Shown: positions 52,177 through 61,352, numbered from the stretch's first letter. The stretch: 64,000 bases of DNA from Ferrovibrio sp. (GCA_017991315.1 JAGOQS010000001.1:434001-498000); one strand, 5' to 3'. Numbers and translations: made by a program. Notes: generated by a model not told the origin, from the sequence alone.

Positions 52177-53013
52177 ATGGCCGCCGATCAAGCTGTGGGT
52201 GTTGATAAGGCTGCTCTGGGTGGCGGCATGCCGAGCCTGAAGCATGGCCGCTGGCAGACGCCGCTGGGTCCCATTGCCTATTCCGTGGTGCGCTATGGTA
52301 CGCCCGATTCCGGCCGGCCCTGGGCATTGCTGCTGCATGGCATCACCACCGACCGCAGCGGCATGTTGGCACTGGCGGCGGCCTTGGCGGCGGATTTCGA
52401 CGTGCTCTGCATCGACATGCCCTGCCATGGCGAATCGCTGGATATTCCGCCGGACAATCCGGGTGATCCGGTTGCCGTGGCGCAGCCGATCCTTGCCGCC
52501 ATCACGGCACATAAGCCACGTTTGCTTCAGGATCAGCCGGTACTGCTGGTCGGCCATTCCTTTGGCGGCCTGGTGGCGGCGGTTTTGGCGCGCCATTGCG
52601 CTGGCGCTATCGGTCTGGTGCTGGGCGATACGCCGCTGACCATGGCGAAACAGCGCTATGCGGTCGCGATGTTGCGGCTCGGCTTTGATGATGGCCCCGT
52701 GCGCCGCCATGCGCCGGTTGTGCGCGATGGCTTCGGTGTCACTGCGCACGGCATTGCCGAGAAAATCTATTATGACCTACCGCTGCTGCAGCCGGCTCCG
52801 GTGCTGGTGCTGCGTGCCGCTTTGCCCTTCGGCAGCAAGATGACGGATGCGCGGCTGCCGTCCTGTCTCGACGACATCGACCAGGCCGCATTGGAGAAAT
52901 TCGGCGCCGGCAAGGTGCAATGCCGCATCCTCGACGGCACGTCGCATACCCTGTTCAACGAAGCGCCCGAGGCGGCGGCCACAGCCATCCGGGAATGGCT
53001 GCGGCAACGCTAA
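52177..53013 (+). CDS. alpha/beta hydrolase
   Basis: The 278-residue protein has the oxyanion-loop WALLLHGITTDRSGM, the nucleophile elbow LLVGHSFGGLVAAVLA (Ser near residue 136), a CIDMPCHGES segment and a late DGTSHTLFNEAPE with the likely catalytic His. It is probably a cytoplasmic esterase, dehalogenase-like or haloperoxidase-like hydrolase; the substrate is unknown. The start codon is uncertain, with an ATG at 52156 and this ATG after GAGGG both possible. Confidence 0.85.
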   Translation: MAADQAVGVDKAALGGGMPSLKHGRWQTPLGPIAYSVVRYGTPDSGRPWALLLHGITTDRSGMLALAAALAADFDVLCIDMPCHGESLDIPPDNPGDPVAVAQPILAAITAHKPRLLQDQPVLLVGHSFGGLVAAVLARHCAGAIGLVLGDTPLTMAKQRYAVAMLRLGFDDGPVRRHAPVVRDGFGVTAHGIAEKIYYDLPLLQPAPVLVLRAALPFGSKMTDARLPSCLDDIDQAALEKFGAGKVQCRILDGTSHTLFNEAPEAAATAIREWLRQR

Positions 53014-53020
53014 AGCCGCG

Positions 53021-53497
53021 TCAGTTCACCACGCGCCAGGCGCCGTCGGGCATCAGGCAGGCGGTGCCATAGCTCGCCTGCGGCACGCCGGCCACCACCA
53101 CGGTGGCCTGGTATTCGCGGCAATACTGGCCGTTCTGCGCCTGGTAGACCGGCGAGGCCGGCACGGCGGAAAGATTCGGCCCGCCATAGGGGGCAGGGGC
53201 ATAGACCACCGGCGGCGGCGGCACGTAGTAGCGCACCGGCGGCGGCTGCACCACGACGACGCGCGGGCGGTAGGCCGGCGGGCCCCAATAGCCGCCGCGA
53301 TAGGCGTAATGCGGGCCACCATGGCGATGACCACCACGATAGCCGTAATCGTACCAGGGCCGGCCATGCCAGGGACCGGTGGAATAGCCGAAGGAAAAGC
53401 TGTCAGCGGCGGCGGGACGCGGCGCCAAGCCTGCCGCAAGCAGGGCGGCACTGGCAGCCAGCACCAGCATTTTGCCGCGCGCGGGGAGCTTGTTCAT
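53021..53497 (-). CDS. exported Tyr/Pro/Gly-rich protein with surface-antigen-like C-terminus
   Basis: The 158-residue protein has a signal peptide (MLVLAASAALLAAGLAPRPAAA). A low-complexity middle rich in Gly, Tyr, His and Pro follows, then a C-terminal ~45-residue domain GQYCREYQATVVVAGVPQASYGTACLMPDGAWRVV. That ending, with its two cysteines, is typical of the '17 kDa surface antigen' type domain found in many alphaproteobacterial envelope proteins. The start has GGAGA upstream. It is convergent with the hydrolase before it, and moaB diverges from it. Confidence 0.85.
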   Translation of the reverse strand: MNKLPARGKMLVLAASAALLAAGLAPRPAAADSFSFGYSTGPWHGRPWYDYGYRGGHRHGGPHYAYRGGYWGPPAYRPRVVVVQPPPVRYYVPPPPVVYAPAPYGGPNLSAVPASPVYQAQNGQYCREYQATVVVAGVPQASYGTACLMPDGAWRVVN

Positions 53498-53656
53498 GAC
53501 ACGATATCTCCTCAACGATTGGCTCCCTGGGGAACCGGCTTCATGATGAAACCATGGCACAAGGCTGCGGCTTGATCATGGCGTATTGATGGCGCAGGCT
53601 GACTTTGTAACCACATTACAGTCCTCTTATTGCACCCCCTTATTGCAGAGCGTGTC

Positions 53657-54205
53657 ATGACCGAAGCCAAACCCGAACGCCGCTTCATTCCCTGCCGCAT
53701 CGCCGTGCTCACGGTGTCGGATACGCGCCAGGCCGCCGAGGATAAATCCGGCCAGACCCTGGTCGACCGCCTGACCGAGGCCGGCCATGAACTGGCAGCA
53801 CGCGCCATCGTCACCGATGATATCCCGGCGATTCAGGCGAAGCTGCAAGAGTGGATCGCGGATGACGGCATCGACGTGGTGCTTTCCACTGGCGGCACCG
53901 GCGTCACGGGGCGCGACGTGACGCCCGAGGCCTTCGAGGCTTTGTATGAGAAATCCATCCCGGGCTTCGGCGAGCTGTTCCGCATGCTCAGCTTCCAGAA
54001 GATCGGCACCTCCACCATCCAGTCGCGCACCACCGCCGGCGTGGCGCGCGGCACCTATCTGTTTGCTTTACCGGGTTCCCCGGGCGCTTGCCGCGATGCT
54101 TGGGATTTAATTCTTAAAGATCAGCTAGATTACCGCCATCGCCCCTGTAATTTTGTTGAATTGTTCCCTCGTTTGCGCGAACATGAGCGCCGCAAACCCA
54201 GTTAG
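53657..54205 (+). CDS. moaB: molybdenum cofactor biosynthesis protein B
   Basis: The 182-residue protein matches MoaB/Mog[28 protein letters not shown] at the N-terminus, the [25 protein letters not shown] molybdopterin-binding motif and [24 protein letters not shown]. It adenylates molybdopterin before metal insertion in molybdenum cofactor biosynthesis. The ATG has a plausible start context; the open frame's earlier ATG adds nine residues without family match. A radical SAM gene follows after 12 bases. Confidence 0.93.
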   Translation: MTEAKPERRFIPCRIAVLTVSDTRQAAEDKSGQTLVDRLTEAGHELAARAIVTDDIPAIQAKLQEWIADDGIDVVLSTGGTGVTGRDVTPEAFEALYEKSIPGFGELFRMLSFQKIGTSTIQSRTTAGVARGTYLFALPGSPGACRDAWDLILKDQLDYRHRPCNFVELFPRLREHERRKPS

Positions 54206-54217
54206 CCTGCCTCGCGC

Positions 54218-55369
54218 ATGACATGCGGGGCTGCCGGCTGTGCTGGAACCGAGGCCCCCGTGAAGAAATTCGTCGCCCGCGCCATCACCACTGAAGCCGA
54301 CCAGGCCCGCCCGGATGCCCGGCGCGGCCGGGGCGCCTTGAGCGATGTCGGCAGCCGCTACGATACGCTCAAGCGCGAACGCCAGGATGATGGCTGGGGC
54401 GTGTGGGATGAGGTCGAGCCGCTCAAGACCATCCTGCATGACGACACCACGCGCAGCATCATCGCCTGGAACAAGTCGCCCGATATTCCCTTCGACCGCT
54501 CGATCAATCCCTATCGCGGCTGCGAGCATGGCTGCGTCTACTGCTTCGCCAGGCCGAGCCATGCCTATCTCGGTTTCTCGCCCGGCCTGGATTTCGAAAC
54601 CCAGATCATGGTGAAGCGCAACGCCGCGACGCTGCTGCGCCAGGAACTCAGCAGTCGCGGCTATCGCGTCGCGACCATGAACATGGGCACCAACACCGAT
54701 CCCTATCAGCCCGTCGAGCGCGACCTCGGCATCACGCGGCAGATCGTCGAGGTGCTGCGCGAGACGAAGCATCCGCTCGGCATCGTCACCAAGAATCATC
54801 TCGTCACCCGCGATATCGATTTGTTCAAGGACATGGCGCGCGACGGCCTGGTGAAGATTTTCCTCTCCGTCACCACACTGGACCGCCAACTTGCCCGCCG
54901 CATGGAGCCGCGCGCCTCGACGCCGCCGAAGCGGCTGGAGGCGATCCGGATGCTGGCCGAGGCCGGCATCCCGGTGGGCGTGATGGTGGCGCCGATCATC
55001 CCGATGCTCAACGACATGGAGATCGAGGGCATACTCGCCGAGGCCCATGCGGCCGGCGCACGCGAGGCCGGCTATGTCATGCTGCGGCTGCCCTTCGAAC
55101 TGAAAGAATTGTGGCGCGAATGGCTGGCCGAGCATTATCCCGATCGCGCCGCGCGTGTGATGAAGCTGATTCAGGAATCGCGCGGCGGTAAGGATTACGT
55201 GCCGCAATTCGGCAGCCGCATGCGCGGCGAGGGGCCATACATGGAACTGGTGGCACAGCGTTTCGCGCTCGCCACGCGCAAGCTCGGCTTCAACACCAAT
55301 CGTCTGCGGCTGCGCAGCGATCTGTTCCAGCCGCCGGCCAGGGATGCCCGGCAGGGGAGTCTGTTCTGA
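54218..55369 (+). CDS. PA0069-family radical SAM protein
   Basis: The 383-residue protein has the radical-SAM cluster motif NPYRGCEHGCVYCFARPSHAYLG (CxxxCxxC near residues 103-110), MNMGTNTDPYQPVERDLGITR and VMVAPIIPMLNDMEIE. It belongs to the PA0069/Rv2578c group related to spore-photoproduct-lyase-like SPL proteins. Its reaction is unknown. A GTG at 54260 with GAGG just upstream is an alternative start. Its TGA shares one base with the ATG of the next gene. Confidence 0.9.
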   Translation: MTCGAAGCAGTEAPVKKFVARAITTEADQARPDARRGRGALSDVGSRYDTLKRERQDDGWGVWDEVEPLKTILHDDTTRSIIAWNKSPDIPFDRSINPYRGCEHGCVYCFARPSHAYLGFSPGLDFETQIMVKRNAATLLRQELSSRGYRVATMNMGTNTDPYQPVERDLGITRQIVEVLRETKHPLGIVTKNHLVTRDIDLFKDMARDGLVKIFLSVTTLDRQLARRMEPRASTPPKRLEAIRMLAEAGIPVGVMVAPIIPMLNDMEIEGILAEAHAAGAREAGYVMLRLPFELKELWREWLAEHYPDRAARVMKLIQESRGGKDYVPQFGSRMRGEGPYMELVAQRFALATRKLGFNTNRLRLRSDLFQPPARDARQGSLF

Positions 55370-55731
55370 TGGCGGCCAAACGCCCGAGCCAGCGCCTGCG
55401 CGACATCTGCCTTGCCCTGCCGGAAGCCGCCGAGCAGGAAACCTGGGAGGTGCCGACCTACCGCGTGCGCGGCAAGATCTTCGCCATGGAGGTTGCCCGC
55501 CCAGGAGCAGATGGCCGCGATCGCCCTGCCTTCTGGTGCAAGGGCCAGCCGGGCAGCCAGCAGATTCTGGTTGGGGCCGATCCGCAGCGTTTCTTCGTGC
55601 CGCCGTATTTCGGGCCGAAAGGCTGGGTCGGGATGTGGATTGACCGCAAGGCCGATTGGGCGGAAGTGGCCGAACTGGTGCGCCGCAGCTACCGCCAGGT
55701 GGCGCCGAAGAAGCTGGCGGAGCGGGTGTGA
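55369..55731 (+). CDS. MmcQ/YjbR family protein
   Basis: The 120-residue protein matches the MmcQ/YjbR family: RLRDICLALPEAAEQETWEVPTYRVRGKIFAMEV, FVPPYFGPKGWVGMWIDRKADWAEVAELVRRSYRQVAPKKL. Family members have a small alpha/beta fold with a double wing and are suspected to bind DNA or nucleotides, without firm function. Its ATG overlaps the radical SAM stop by one base, indicating tight coupling. A palindromic repeat pair follows. Confidence 0.88.
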   Translation: MAAKRPSQRLRDICLALPEAAEQETWEVPTYRVRGKIFAMEVARPGADGRDRPAFWCKGQPGSQQILVGADPQRFFVPPYFGPKGWVGMWIDRKADWAEVAELVRRSYRQVAPKKLAERV

Positions 55732-55747
55732 AAGCTTCTCTATGCAT

Positions 55748-55821
55748 CGTCATGCCCGGGCTCGACCCGGGCATCTCCTTCCACTTGGCCTGAGATCGCC
55801 GGGTCAAGCCCGGCGATGACG
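55748..55821. repeat. paired palindromic intergenic repeat
   Basis: The two hairpins are CGTCATGCCCGGGCTCGACC / GGGCATCTC and GATCGCCGGGTCAAGCCCGGCGATGACG. It is closest to the consensus of the family and follows the MmcQ-like gene after about 16 bases. The remainder of the region to 55939 shows nothing recognisable. Confidence 0.85.
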
Positions 55822-55939
55822 AGAAGGGGGCAGATGGTCCGCCGGGGCCTGTACTAGGGTCGGACTTCGGCCTAGCCCGGCGGCAGACTATGACAGGGTC
55901 TGTTTTGGACTCTGGCCGCGCGGGAATGACGCAGTACAA

Positions 55940-56152
55940 TCATGGCCGCATGAATTCCCAGTCGCGGTCTTCCAGATTGTCGATGGCGAATTGCAATGCC
56001 GAGCGCACGTCCTCGGGCTTGCGCTGTTCCTTCAGGATGCGCACGGCTTCCGCCAGCAGGTTGGTGGCCACCACATCCGGCGCGATGGTTGCTTGTGCCG
56101 CTTCGGTTAACGCAGCCTGCACATGGCGGTTCACCAGTTGATAGGCGCTCAT
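55940..56152 (-). CDS. small hypothetical protein downstream of the CBS/DUF294 gene
   Basis: The 70-residue acidic product is probably all-helical (SAYQLVNRHVQAALTEAAQATI, LLAEAVRILKEQRKPEDVRSALQFAIDNLEDRDWEFMRP). It has no signal or membrane segment and no recognised family. The ATG is preceded by GAGGAG nine bases upstream. It lies 62 bases after the CBS/DUF294 gene on the same strand, so it may be the last gene of that operon. Codon use matches the neighbours. Confidence 0.7.
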   Translation of the reverse strand: MSAYQLVNRHVQAALTEAAQATIAPDVVATNLLAEAVRILKEQRKPEDVRSALQFAIDNLEDRDWEFMRP

Positions 56153-56214
56153 CGCGGCATCTCCTCTTGCTGCCGCCATCATGGCAGCAGCGGCGGCTGG
56201 CGCCTTGATCCGGA

Positions 56215-57699
56215 TCAAGTGGCGGGGGCGGCGGTCGCGGTGGTGGCTGTGGGTGGCGCGGTGAGCACGTTCTGCACCATGTCGGGCAGCAATTCGAGGT
56301 GGCGCAAGGCTGCCTTGAGCCGGGTGCGGTCCTGGCGCGGCAGCGCATCCAGCGGCAGGCGGCTGCCCGGCGGCGTGCCGGCGGCAAGGGCGGCGAGCTG
56401 CTGGCGCAGCAGCAGGCGCAGGATCAGGTCATGGGCCTGCAGCAGGCCATCGAGATCGTCGGCTTCGATCAGGCCGCGCGCGGCGGCGGCGCGCAGCCGC
56501 GCCTGGGTGCTGGTTTCGGTGAGGCCGAGTTTCAGCGCCATGCAGCGCGCGGCACTCACCAGCGGCAGCAGCCCGCCGAGCTTGAGGTCGATCAGCCCCT
56601 CTTTTTCGCGCAGGCGGCCGAACAGGCCGATGGCGGGATGGATCTGGGCGGCCTGCTCGGCCAGCAGCCGCAGGAACAGCGGCGAGGCCCGCGCGGCCGC
56701 CAGGGCTTCGCGGCGCAGGTTTTCGCCGAGCCGCCGCTCGCCATGGATCGGCTGCAGGTCGAAGAAGATATCAACATTGAGCAGGGCTTCCGCCGAATGG
56801 CGCCGCACCCATTCGGTGACGCGCGCGCGCCATTGCCCCTGGGCGCCGCGCCAGGCGGTGTTCATCGCCATCACGCCGCCCTTGCAATAGGGAATGCCGG
56901 CGGCGTTCAGCAGGTCGGAAAGCTGCGTGCCGGCGCGCGCATACCAGCCATCATCCTCGCTGCTGCCGGCATGGATGATGGCGTTGTCCTGATCCGGCAC
57001 CAGCAGGCTTTCGCCGCGCCCGCCGGAGCCGAGCATCAGCAGGCACCACGGCGCTGGCGCCGGCTCCAAAAGCTGCTCAACCAGGGCGGCGGCGCGGGCC
57101 GTGATATCGGCATAGATGCCGCTGATCACGGCGGCGATTTCCACCGGCTCGAGTTTTTCTTCCAGCAGCATGCGGCACAGCGCCGGCAGGCTGGCGCGCG
57201 CTGCATTCAATTCCGCCGCCGTGGTTGCCGCCTCGATGGCATCAGCCACCGATTGGGCTTCCGTCGCGCGCTGGCGCAGCAGGGCGCGGGCCGAGACCAT
57301 GCCAATATAGGCGCCGCGTCCATCCGTCACCGGCAGGTGGCGCAGATTGAACCGCCGCATGCGGCCGATGGCGCGGAACAGCAGCGTATCCTGCGGCAGG
57401 CTGATGATCTGCGGCGTCATCACGGCTTCGGCGCGCATGGCGGCGCTGGCGGCACCATGCTGCGCCAGGGCGCGGGTGAGGTCGCGCTCGGTGAGGATGC
57501 CGACCACCTGGTCGTGGCGGCGCACCAGCAGCACGCCGATATTCTCCGCCGTCATCGCTTGCGCCGCCTGGGCCAGCGGACAATCGGCATCGATACTGCT
57601 GACCGGCTGGCGCATCACCTCGGCGAGGCGCCGGCGATAGGGCATCAGGTCCGGCAGGCGCCGGCTGTCGTCACTCGCATGATTGCCCATGTCAGTCAT
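56215..57699 (-). CDS. CBS-domain DUF294 nucleotidyltransferase-like protein
   Basis: The 494-residue protein has a pair of CBS domains (residues ~30-155; MTAENIGVLLVRRHDQVVGILTERDLTRA and FNLRHLPVTDGRGAYIGMVS), which usually bind adenosyl ligands. The DUF294 nucleotidyltransferase-like fold follows (MLGSGGRGESLLVPDQDNAII around residue 220, with the GSxxRGE/DxDN motif) and the DUF294_C helical part. It resembles putative signal-transduction proteins found beside sodium/solute symporters. It starts nine bases after the exonuclease gene on the same strand. Confidence 0.9.
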   Translation of the reverse strand: MTDMGNHASDDSRRLPDLMPYRRRLAEVMRQPVSSIDADCPLAQAAQAMTAENIGVLLVRRHDQVVGILTERDLTRALAQHGAASAAMRAEAVMTPQIISLPQDTLLFRAIGRMRRFNLRHLPVTDGRGAYIGMVSARALLRQRATEAQSVADAIEAATTAAELNAARASLPALCRMLLEEKLEPVEIAAVISGIYADITARAAALVEQLLEPAPAPWCLLMLGSGGRGESLLVPDQDNAIIHAGSSEDDGWYARAGTQLSDLLNAAGIPYCKGGVMAMNTAWRGAQGQWRARVTEWVRRHSAEALLNVDIFFDLQPIHGERRLGENLRREALAAARASPLFLRLLAEQAAQIHPAIGLFGRLREKEGLIDLKLGGLLPLVSAARCMALKLGLTETSTQARLRAAAARGLIEADDLDGLLQAHDLILRLLLRQQLAALAAGTPPGSRLPLDALPRQDRTRLKAALRHLELLPDMVQNVLTAPPTATTATAAPAT

Positions 57700-57708
57700 G
57701 TGGCAGTG

Positions 57709-58473
57709 TCAGTCATGCGGCAGCACCAGATCCATCGCCCAGCCGGCACGCTGCTGGCCATGGATCAGATCGCGGGCGCGGCGCATCACGGCTTGCGCAC
57801 CGCCGAGCGTGCCGATGCCATGGCCGATCAGGTGTGGCCGGAGGGCGCACCAGAGTTTCGCCGCCGTCTCGGCATCGCCGGTGGCGGAATGGCGGGCCTC
57901 GATCTGTATGCCAAACTGTGCCGCGATGGCCTCGATGCCGCAATCGCGGCTGCGCGGATACAGGCCGCCATAGAGCAGGCCGATATCCAGCACTGCCGGC
58001 GGCGGCATGAAGCCAAGCTGCGCCCGTGCCGCCTCCTCGCGCAGCAACGCAAGATCGAAGCCGATATTGTGCCCGAGCAGCACGCGGTGATGCCAGAAGC
58101 GCAGTACCGTGCCACCGACCAGCGCAAAACTCGGCGCGGTGGCCACCATGGCATCGTCGATACGATGGATCGCGGTAGCGCTGGCCGGGATTTTGCGGCC
58201 CGGATGCAGCAGCAGATCCAGCAGCGCGCCTTCCGCCTGATCGCCGCGCCAATGCAGGCCGCCGATGCTGACAATGCGGTCGCGCGCCGGGTTCAGCCCG
58301 GTGGTTTCGGTATCGAGCACCGCGAGCGGCAGGTCATGCAGCGACAGGGTGGCAGGCAGGCGCGGGCCAGCATCGGGCCCATGGCGCCGGGCGGCAAAAT
58401 GGGTGCGCCAGGATTGCAGCAACCGGCGCGGCAAGGATGTCGGACGGGCCATGGCCCGGACTCTATGCCGCAT
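57709..58473 (-). CDS. DnaQ-like 3'-5' exonuclease
   Basis: The 254-residue protein has the DEDDh exonuclease motifs: LAVLDTETTGLNPARDRIVSIG (DxE, around residue 52), LLGHNIGFDLALL (motif II, Asp) and HSATGDAETAAKLW (motif III, His and Asp). It is a polymerase-III-epsilon-like nuclease, but standalone members near transport/CBS operons are not the replicative proofreader. The start is ambiguous between two ATG codons 21 bases apart. It heads an operon with the CBS/DUF294 gene. Confidence 0.9.
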   Translation of the reverse strand: MRHRVRAMARPTSLPRRLLQSWRTHFAARRHGPDAGPRLPATLSLHDLPLAVLDTETTGLNPARDRIVSIGGLHWRGDQAEGALLDLLLHPGRKIPASATAIHRIDDAMVATAPSFALVGGTVLRFWHHRVLLGHNIGFDLALLREEAARAQLGFMPPPAVLDIGLLYGGLYPRSRDCGIEAIAAQFGIQIEARHSATGDAETAAKLWCALRPHLIGHGIGTLGGAQAVMRRARDLIHGQQRAGWAMDLVLPHD

Positions 58474-58488
58474 AAAGGCAAAATAAAA

Positions 58489-58514
58489 CCCCGCCCGGAT
58501 CGCTCCGGGCGGGG
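58489..58514 (-). terminator. intrinsic terminator of the MHS transporter gene
   Basis: CCCCGCCCGGA and TCCGGGCGGGG form an 11-bp stem with a 4-base loop. On the minus strand it is followed by TTTTATTTTG, a classic intrinsic terminator. It starts 24 bases after the MHS gene's stop and lies just before the start of the exonuclease gene. Confidence 0.88.
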
Positions 58515-58538
58515 CCGATAGACTAAAGGACGGGCCGC

Positions 58539-60248
58539 TTAGTCGGCGGTGATGTCCTTGCCGTTGTTTTCCGGCACGAACAGGGCGCCAATCACCACGG
58601 TCGCGAGCGCGATGATGATCGGATACCAGAGGCCGAAATAGATGTTGCCGGATTCCGCGTTCATGGCGAACGAGGTCGCCGGCAGCAGGCCGCCGAACCA
58701 GCCGTTACCGATATGGTAGGGCAGCGACATGCCGGTGTAGCGGATGCGGGTGGGGAACAATTCCACCAGCGCCGCCGCGATCGGGCCGTACACCATGGTG
58801 ACCAGGATGACCAGGTAGGTCAGCGCCAGCACCAGCGGGAAGGCCTGGCCGGTGAACACGCCGAAGAAACTCGTCACCTTGACGATGCTGTCATTCGGCT
58901 TGCCCGGCACCGGATAGCCGACGTCGCCCAGCGCCGCGTTGATCGCGCCAGTGAAGGCTGCCGGCACGGTGCGGGCGGCGTCGCCGCTCAGCTTGGTGGT
59001 GTCGTAGGAGGTGATCTCCTTGCCACCGATCTTCACCTTGGCGACGGTGCCGCTCGGGGCATCCTCGACATGGTAGTTCACCGACGAGCGGGCCAGCAGC
59101 GAGCGGGCGTTATCGCAGGACGAGGTGAACTTGGACGTGCCGGTCGGGTTGAACTGGAACGAGCAATCGTCCTTCGCGGCGACCACGACCACTTCCGACT
59201 TCTGATGCGCGGCATGCAGCATCGGGTTGGCGGTGGCGGTGATGAACTTGAACACCGGGAAGTAGGTGATTGCGGCCAGCACGCAGCCCGCCAGGATGAT
59301 CTTCTTGCGGCCAATCTTGTCCGACAGGGCGCCGAAGATGATGAAGCCGCCGGTGCCGAGGATCAGCGACCAGGCGATCAGGATGTTGGCGGTGAACAGG
59401 TCAACGCGCAGCACCGACTGGATGAAGAACAGGGCGTAGAACTGGCCCGTGTACCACACCACGGCCTGACCGGCGACGAGGCCAAGCAGGGCGAGGACGG
59501 CGAACTTGGCGTTCTTCCACTGGCCGAAGGCTTCGGACAGCGGCGCCTTCGACTGGCGGCCCTCTTCCTTCATCTTCTTGAACGCCGGGCTCTCTTCCAT
59601 CGAGAGACGGATATAGAGAGAGATGGCGAGCAGGAAGATCGAGAGCAGGAACGGGATGCGCCAGCCCCAGGCGGCGAAGTCCTTTTCGCCGGTATAGGTG
59701 CGCACCACCAGGATCACCAGCAGCGACAGCAGCAGGCCGAGCGTTGCGGTGGTCTGGATCCAGGAGGTGAAGTAGCCGCGCTGGTTGCGCGGGGCATGTT
59801 CGGCCACGTAGACGACCGCACCGCCATATTCACCGCCCAGCGCCAGGCCCTGCAGCATGCGCAGCGCGATCAGGATGATCGGGGCCGCGGCGCCCATGGT
59901 CTCGTAGCTGGGCAGCAGGCCGACAAAGAAGGTGGAGGTGCCCATGATCAGGATGGTCATGAGGAAGGTGTATTTGCGGCCGATCAGGTCGCCTAAGCGG
60001 CCGAAGAACAGGGCGCCGAACGGGCGCACCAGGAAGCCGGCGGCAAAGGCCAGCAGTGCGAAGACGTTACGGGTCGCCTCCGGGAAGGAGGAGAAGAACT
60101 GGGCGCCGATGATCGCCGCCAGCGAGCCGTAAAGGTAGAAATCGTACCATTCGAAGATGGTGCCGGCGGAGGACGCCAGGATGACCTTGCGTTCCTCCTT
60201 GGTCAGCATGCGCGAGCTGCGCTCCTGCTGCATGGTCAATTCGCTCAT
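58539..60248 (-). CDS. MHS-family MFS transporter (proline/betaine/alpha-ketoglutarate type) with a large loop
   Basis: The 569-residue carrier matches the metabolite:H+ symporter family: SSAGTIFEWYDFYLYGSLA, RPFGALFFGRLGDLIGRKYTF (motif A), LQGLALGGEYGGAVVYVAEHAPRNQRG and FGALSDKIGRKK. Unlike ordinary ~430-500-residue MHS proteins, it contains an extra ~115-residue hydrophilic stretch between residues ~345 and ~462, with two cysteines (DDCSFQ, SSCDN). It probably faces the periplasm or cytoplasm as an added domain. It uses the ATG before SELTMQ; a TTG nine bases earlier is possible. Substrate is likely an organic acid. Confidence 0.9.
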   Translation of the reverse strand: MSELTMQQERSSRMLTKEERKVILASSAGTIFEWYDFYLYGSLAAIIGAQFFSSFPEATRNVFALLAFAAGFLVRPFGALFFGRLGDLIGRKYTFLMTILIMGTSTFFVGLLPSYETMGAAAPIILIALRMLQGLALGGEYGGAVVYVAEHAPRNQRGYFTSWIQTTATLGLLLSLLVILVVRTYTGEKDFAAWGWRIPFLLSIFLLAISLYIRLSMEESPAFKKMKEEGRQSKAPLSEAFGQWKNAKFAVLALLGLVAGQAVVWYTGQFYALFFIQSVLRVDLFTANILIAWSLILGTGGFIIFGALSDKIGRKKIILAGCVLAAITYFPVFKFITATANPMLHAAHQKSEVVVVAAKDDCSFQFNPTGTSKFTSSCDNARSLLARSSVNYHVEDAPSGTVAKVKIGGKEITSYDTTKLSGDAARTVPAAFTGAINAALGDVGYPVPGKPNDSIVKVTSFFGVFTGQAFPLVLALTYLVILVTMVYGPIAAALVELFPTRIRYTGMSLPYHIGNGWFGGLLPATSFAMNAESGNIYFGLWYPIIIALATVVIGALFVPENNGKDITAD

Positions 60249-60560
60249 GAGTCTCAAATCTCCCTAGCTGCCGGTTGTTGTTAAATCTCCACGGGTGTGG
60301 CGACGGCAGTTCAATTCGCAGCATTAACCGCATTCGCAGGGAGCCGCCATTCAACCAAAGTCTAGCCGGGAATGGTTATAAGTTATTGATTGTATGTAAA
60401 TATTTTTGATTCTAATGTAAATAATCCGTAAACAGATTGCCGCCTCTGGCGAGGATGCCGGCCTGGCTGTGGTTACAGGCAATGTATAAATAATATAAAC
60501 AATCAGTGATTGTGTTTTATGCCACAAGCGGTTGCTTCGCAGCAAAAGCGAGAGCCGGAA
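60249..60560. other. AT-rich intergenic region upstream of the MHS transporter
   Basis: The stretch is AT-rich, probably the promoter region of the MHS carrier. CAATCA-GTGATTG is a short palindrome near 60500, and related ATTGATTG/GTAAATA motifs recur around 60390-60420. No gene, tRNA or repeat family member is visible. Confidence 0.5.
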
Positions 60561-61205
60561 TCAGGCGGCGGCGGGCAGGCGGCTCAGGTCGGCGATCAGA
60601 TCCTGGCTACGGAAGCGTTTGCCCATGCTGGTGCGGAGCGCCACCATGTTGAAGCCGAGATCGCCGGCAATGACTTCGAGGTCGTTGCGCTTCAGCTTGA
60701 TGTGGATCGGCGCCAGTTCCAGGATCAGCGCCGCGGTGGACCGGATCACATGCTCCGGCGGCAGCGGGTCGACCTGGCAGCTCAGCGCGAAACGGGCCTG
60801 GAAGGCTTCGATGCGGTCGTTCCAGCCTTCGGTGCGATGCCCCGGCACATGCTCATTCAGGATCTCGCCGTAGAGCCGCGCCAGATGTGCAGAAACCGCC
60901 TGTCGCGCGGCAGCATCCGCCGGTCGCAGGCAGCCTTCGGTTACGATCAGCGTGTCCGCCAGGGTCATGGAGAAGGCTTCCCAGCGGCAGATTTCCATCA
61001 GCTCGGTGAAGGTCTTTTCCTTCATCAGCTTTTCGAAAGCCAGCAGGGTTTTCACGCGGCAATAGCCGATCACCGACTTCTGCGCCAGGTAAGCGGCCTC
61101 GCCGGCCACGAACTGGCGCAGCTCGGCGGCATCGGCCACCTTGGGCGGAAAGAAGAATTCGATGCTGCGCCGCAGCAGACTGCGCTCGGCTATTCCCTGG
61201 TCCAT
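60561..61205 (-). CDS. hypothetical protein near the symporter genes
   Basis: I do not recognise this 214-residue protein. It is predicted all-helical, with no signal peptide or membrane segment. Charged segments such as LLAFEKLMKEKTFTELMEICRWEAFSMTLADTLIV and HVPGHRTEGWNDRIEAFQARFALSC are evident. The start used is the ATG with GGGAGGCAAA upstream; the longer frame begins within AT-rich promoter sequence. It lies between the MHS and SSS transporter genes, divergent from the latter, and may be a regulator or accessory protein of them. Confidence 0.75.
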   Translation of the reverse strand: MDQGIAERSLLRRSIEFFFPPKVADAAELRQFVAGEAAYLAQKSVIGYCRVKTLLAFEKLMKEKTFTELMEICRWEAFSMTLADTLIVTEGCLRPADAAARQAVSAHLARLYGEILNEHVPGHRTEGWNDRIEAFQARFALSCQVDPLPPEHVIRSTAALILELAPIHIKLKRNDLEVIAGDLGFNMVALRTSMGKRFRSQDLIADLSRLPAAA

Positions 61206-61352
61206 TTTGCCTCCCTGACACTGCCCCGGTTTATCCCTGCCGGCGGCGTCGCGCACGGGATTTCACTCGCAGGAACAATAATTTACTAAATATTTATACA
61301 AATTGGAAAATTGTTTCGCGCTAGGGTTTCGACCTTGGTCTAATGAGTCAAA

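Noticed and set aside
53021-53497. Possible RcnB-like or spore-coat type protein because of His/Tyr/Gly-rich repeats
   Set aside because: The repeats are low complexity only; the conserved C-terminal surface-antigen-like domain explains the protein better.
56299-58521. 740-codon plus-strand open frame opposite the CBS/DUF294 and exonuclease genes
   Set aside because: It is antisense to two genes with clear catalytic motifs and has no recognisable domain.
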